Part shown: piece after piece, positions 5,714 through 6,724 of the stretch | How the letters are laid out: every line of letters begins with the position of its first letter | How positions within the stretch are numbered: the first letter of the stretch is position 1 | NCBI GenBank assembly: GCA_004561785.1 | Contig: SFUB01000070.1 | Location: 1-6,724, forward strand | DNA from: a bacterium | Lineage (GTDB): Bacteria; Bacillota_I; Bacilli_A; RFN20; CAG-826 | Length of the DNA stretch: 6,724 nt | Reading direction: 5' to 3' | The notes under the pieces: generated by a model | What the model saw: the letters and a program-made list of their open reading frames with translations, nothing else | The model's database searches: none | What the model was told of the DNA's origin: nothing | Translations under genes and position numbers: made by a program

Positions 5714-6724
5714 TTAAGCCGCGGAAGGATTCTCGTCTTTCCGTTTTTTCGTGTTCCGAATGAAGGAATAGATTCCGAATCCGCCTAAGCAAGCCGTGCC
5801 AAGGCACGCCAAGACGGTTCCTCCGGTCAGATAAGGAGTTTTGTAGGAAAGGATATACGTCGTTTTTCCTTGAGGCGCGCAGAAGCCAACCAACCCTCCG
5901 TCAAGCTTATAGACGGGGCAATCCACCACGGTCCCATCTTCCTTTGTGGCTTTGAGCGACCAGCCTTTATCGAACCCAAGTTCCGTGACCACAATGCGAT
6001 CAGAGGAATAATCGGAATAGAAGGAATATTCGTTTGCATTCTCCTTTTTGACGTCTTTCAGAGAATTCTCAACCAATTTTTGCCGTTGCCTAAGCATGTC
6101 CTTTTTCCCCGTGACATACATCGTGAGGTTCTGGGGGTAGATATTGATCGCGGTGGCTCCGCTAGACCAAAGCAGAACGACAGACTTCGCGTGCCCTTCA
6201 ACGTAAAGACCGAAGGACGAGGACCGTTGATTGTAATAGCCGGCATCCTTGGCCAGGGAAAGCGACGAAGATTCGAAGGTCAGAAGCTGATTGGTCTTGC
6301 CGTCTTTGTCGCCGAAGACCAAAACGCGGGGAGCCGGACCGATGTTCCAATATTTGAACTCAATGTAGCAGCCCGTCTCATCCGAGGAGAGATAATCCCC
6401 CGTGGAAGATTCGAAGACCACATGGGTACGATCCGGAATAGCCGTGGAGGAAGAACCCAGGGATTTGCGTTCATAAGAGGAATCGAAGAAATAAGCGGCA
6501 TCGTTGGGGCTGCCCGTAAGCCCGGTTTTTGGGAACAAACCATTATCCTCAGGGACCGTAATGGTATAGCCTTTAAGCCCATTGCCGAACCGCAACGCTT
6601 TCTTCCCAAAGTTAGCCAAAACAGAGGAATCGTAAGAAGCGTCTGGGACAGCGGAATAGGACATGCCATCCGGCAGTTCCGCGTCATCCTCGAAGATAGC
6701 GCCGTTGAGAAGAGTGTCTTCCAC
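5714..6724 (-). CDS. YfhO-family membrane protein, C-terminal part, 5' truncated by window edge
   Basis: The frame is open to the right edge (the edge codon is GTG, an internal Val), so ~336 C-terminal residues are visible; complete YfhO proteins are roughly 850 aa with many N-terminal membrane segments. The visible part is a long, Ser/Gly/Tyr-rich, probably extracytoplasmic region. Next comes DRIVVTELGFDKGWSLKA (242-259), YKLDGGLVGFCAPQGKTTYILSYKTP (in two blocks, 272-297), one hydrophobic segment (about 301-322) and a basic cytoplasmic tail (KKRKDENPSAA). The order of a GW strand, a V.GG.[LV]G strand, a G-K-x-T-Y turn, an [LI].Y.TP strand and a final TM helix matches the C-terminus of YfhO proteins. 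These are proposed glycosyltransferases that decorate lipoteichoic acid in Listeria and Bacillus. The gene converges on rsmI with only 6 bases between stop codons. I see no terminator for it inside rsmI. Family assignment rests on the C-terminal pattern only. Confidence 0.72.
   Translation of the reverse strand: MEDTLLNGAIFEDDAELPDGMSYSAVPDASYDSSVLANFGKKALRFGNGLKGYTITVPEDNGLFPKTGLTGSPNDAAYFFDSSYERKSLGSSSTAIPDRTHVVFESSTGDYLSSDETGCYIEFKYWNIGPAPRVLVFGDKDGKTNQLLTFESSSLSLAKDAGYYNQRSSSFGLYVEGHAKSVVLLWSSGATAINIYPQNLTMYVTGKKDMLRQRQKLVENSLKDVKKENANEYSFYSDYSSDRIVVTELGFDKGWSLKATKEDGTVVDCPVYKLDGGLVGFCAPQGKTTYILSYKTPYLTGGTVLACLGTACLGGFGIYSFIRNTKKRKDENPSAA
5722..5749 (+). terminator. Intrinsic terminator of the dnaX-rsmI operon, inside the convergent gene
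   Basis: CGGAAGGAT (5722-5730) pairs with GTCTTTCCG (5735-5743) over nine positions, including two G-U wobbles, with a TCTC loop. Six T follow directly at 5744-5749. It starts 14 bases after the rsmI stop, which is the expected place for an operon terminator. It lies within the antisense of the last codons of the - strand gene (encoding the KKRKDENP tail). In the other direction there is no T-run after the stem, so it appears to work only for + strand transcription. Confidence 0.8.

Noticed and set aside
860..6068. About ten GAATTC (EcoRI-type) sites in 6.7 kb, several-fold above the simple expectation
   Set aside because: Many are in-frame Glu-Phe (GAA TTC) or Asn-Ser (AAT TCC) codon pairs that follow from the codon preferences here. 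They show no spacing or orientation pattern.
1..6724. Mobile elements, CRISPR arrays, tRNA/rRNA genes, toxin-antitoxin or defence genes
   Set aside because: None seen. The window is almost fully occupied by conserved core genes, with no long repeats, integrase or transposase motifs or RNA gene sequences.

Overview
The window is a compact, ordinary-looking piece of a Firmicutes chromosome. Its gene order closely follows the dnaX-to-rsmI region of Bacilli. Six genes follow the truncated 3' part of dnaX on the + strand: dnaX (tau subunit, 5' end missing), ybaB/ebfC, recR, tmk, holB (delta'), ricT (yaaT, PSP1 family) and rsmI. A seventh, convergent gene on the - strand enters from the right edge and looks like the C-terminal 40% or so of a YfhO-family membrane protein. 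TGA is a true stop in four genes (recR, tmk, ricT, rsmI) and Trp is TGG, so the code is standard and not that of Mycoplasma. By eye the GC content is close to half. RicT, the B. subtilis-type gene order and YfhO point to Bacilli in the broad sense, possibly a gut Erysipelotrichales/RF39-like lineage. That finer placement is a guess.

Layout: dnaX runs to 1171. A 19-base gap with a strong ribosome binding site leads to ybaB (1191-1490), and recR starts 2 bases later (1493-2089). From there the genes are packed as tightly as possible: recR/tmk, tmk/holB and ricT/rsmI each share an ATGA stop-start overlap, and holB and ricT are 6 bases apart. This strongly suggests one mRNA with translational coupling. 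rsmI stops at 5707. A convincing intrinsic terminator for the operon lies at 5722-5749, inside the last codons of the convergent yfhO-like gene (stop codon at 5714-5716). No promoter is visible for the operon, so it must lie upstream of the window. No stretch over 20 bases lacks a gene.

How the genes fit together: DnaX and HolB are two parts of the replicative clamp loader. Tmk makes dTDP for DNA synthesis. RecR and YbaB act in recombination/repair and on the nucleoid. RicT is a partner of RNase Y in mRNA processing, and RsmI methylates 16S rRNA. The set is a growth and genome-maintenance operon. It lacks several genes that sit between these in B. subtilis (yaaQ/darA, yaaR, yabA, trmN6).

I found no convincing new system. 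The points most worth a second look are the operon terminator embedded in an opposing coding sequence, a perfect 11-bp inverted repeat inside holB, an unusual Asn/Gln/Arg-rich tail on RicT, an in-register A AAA AAG slippery heptamer in rsmI, and a delta' subunit with a degraded P-loop and one missing zinc ligand.
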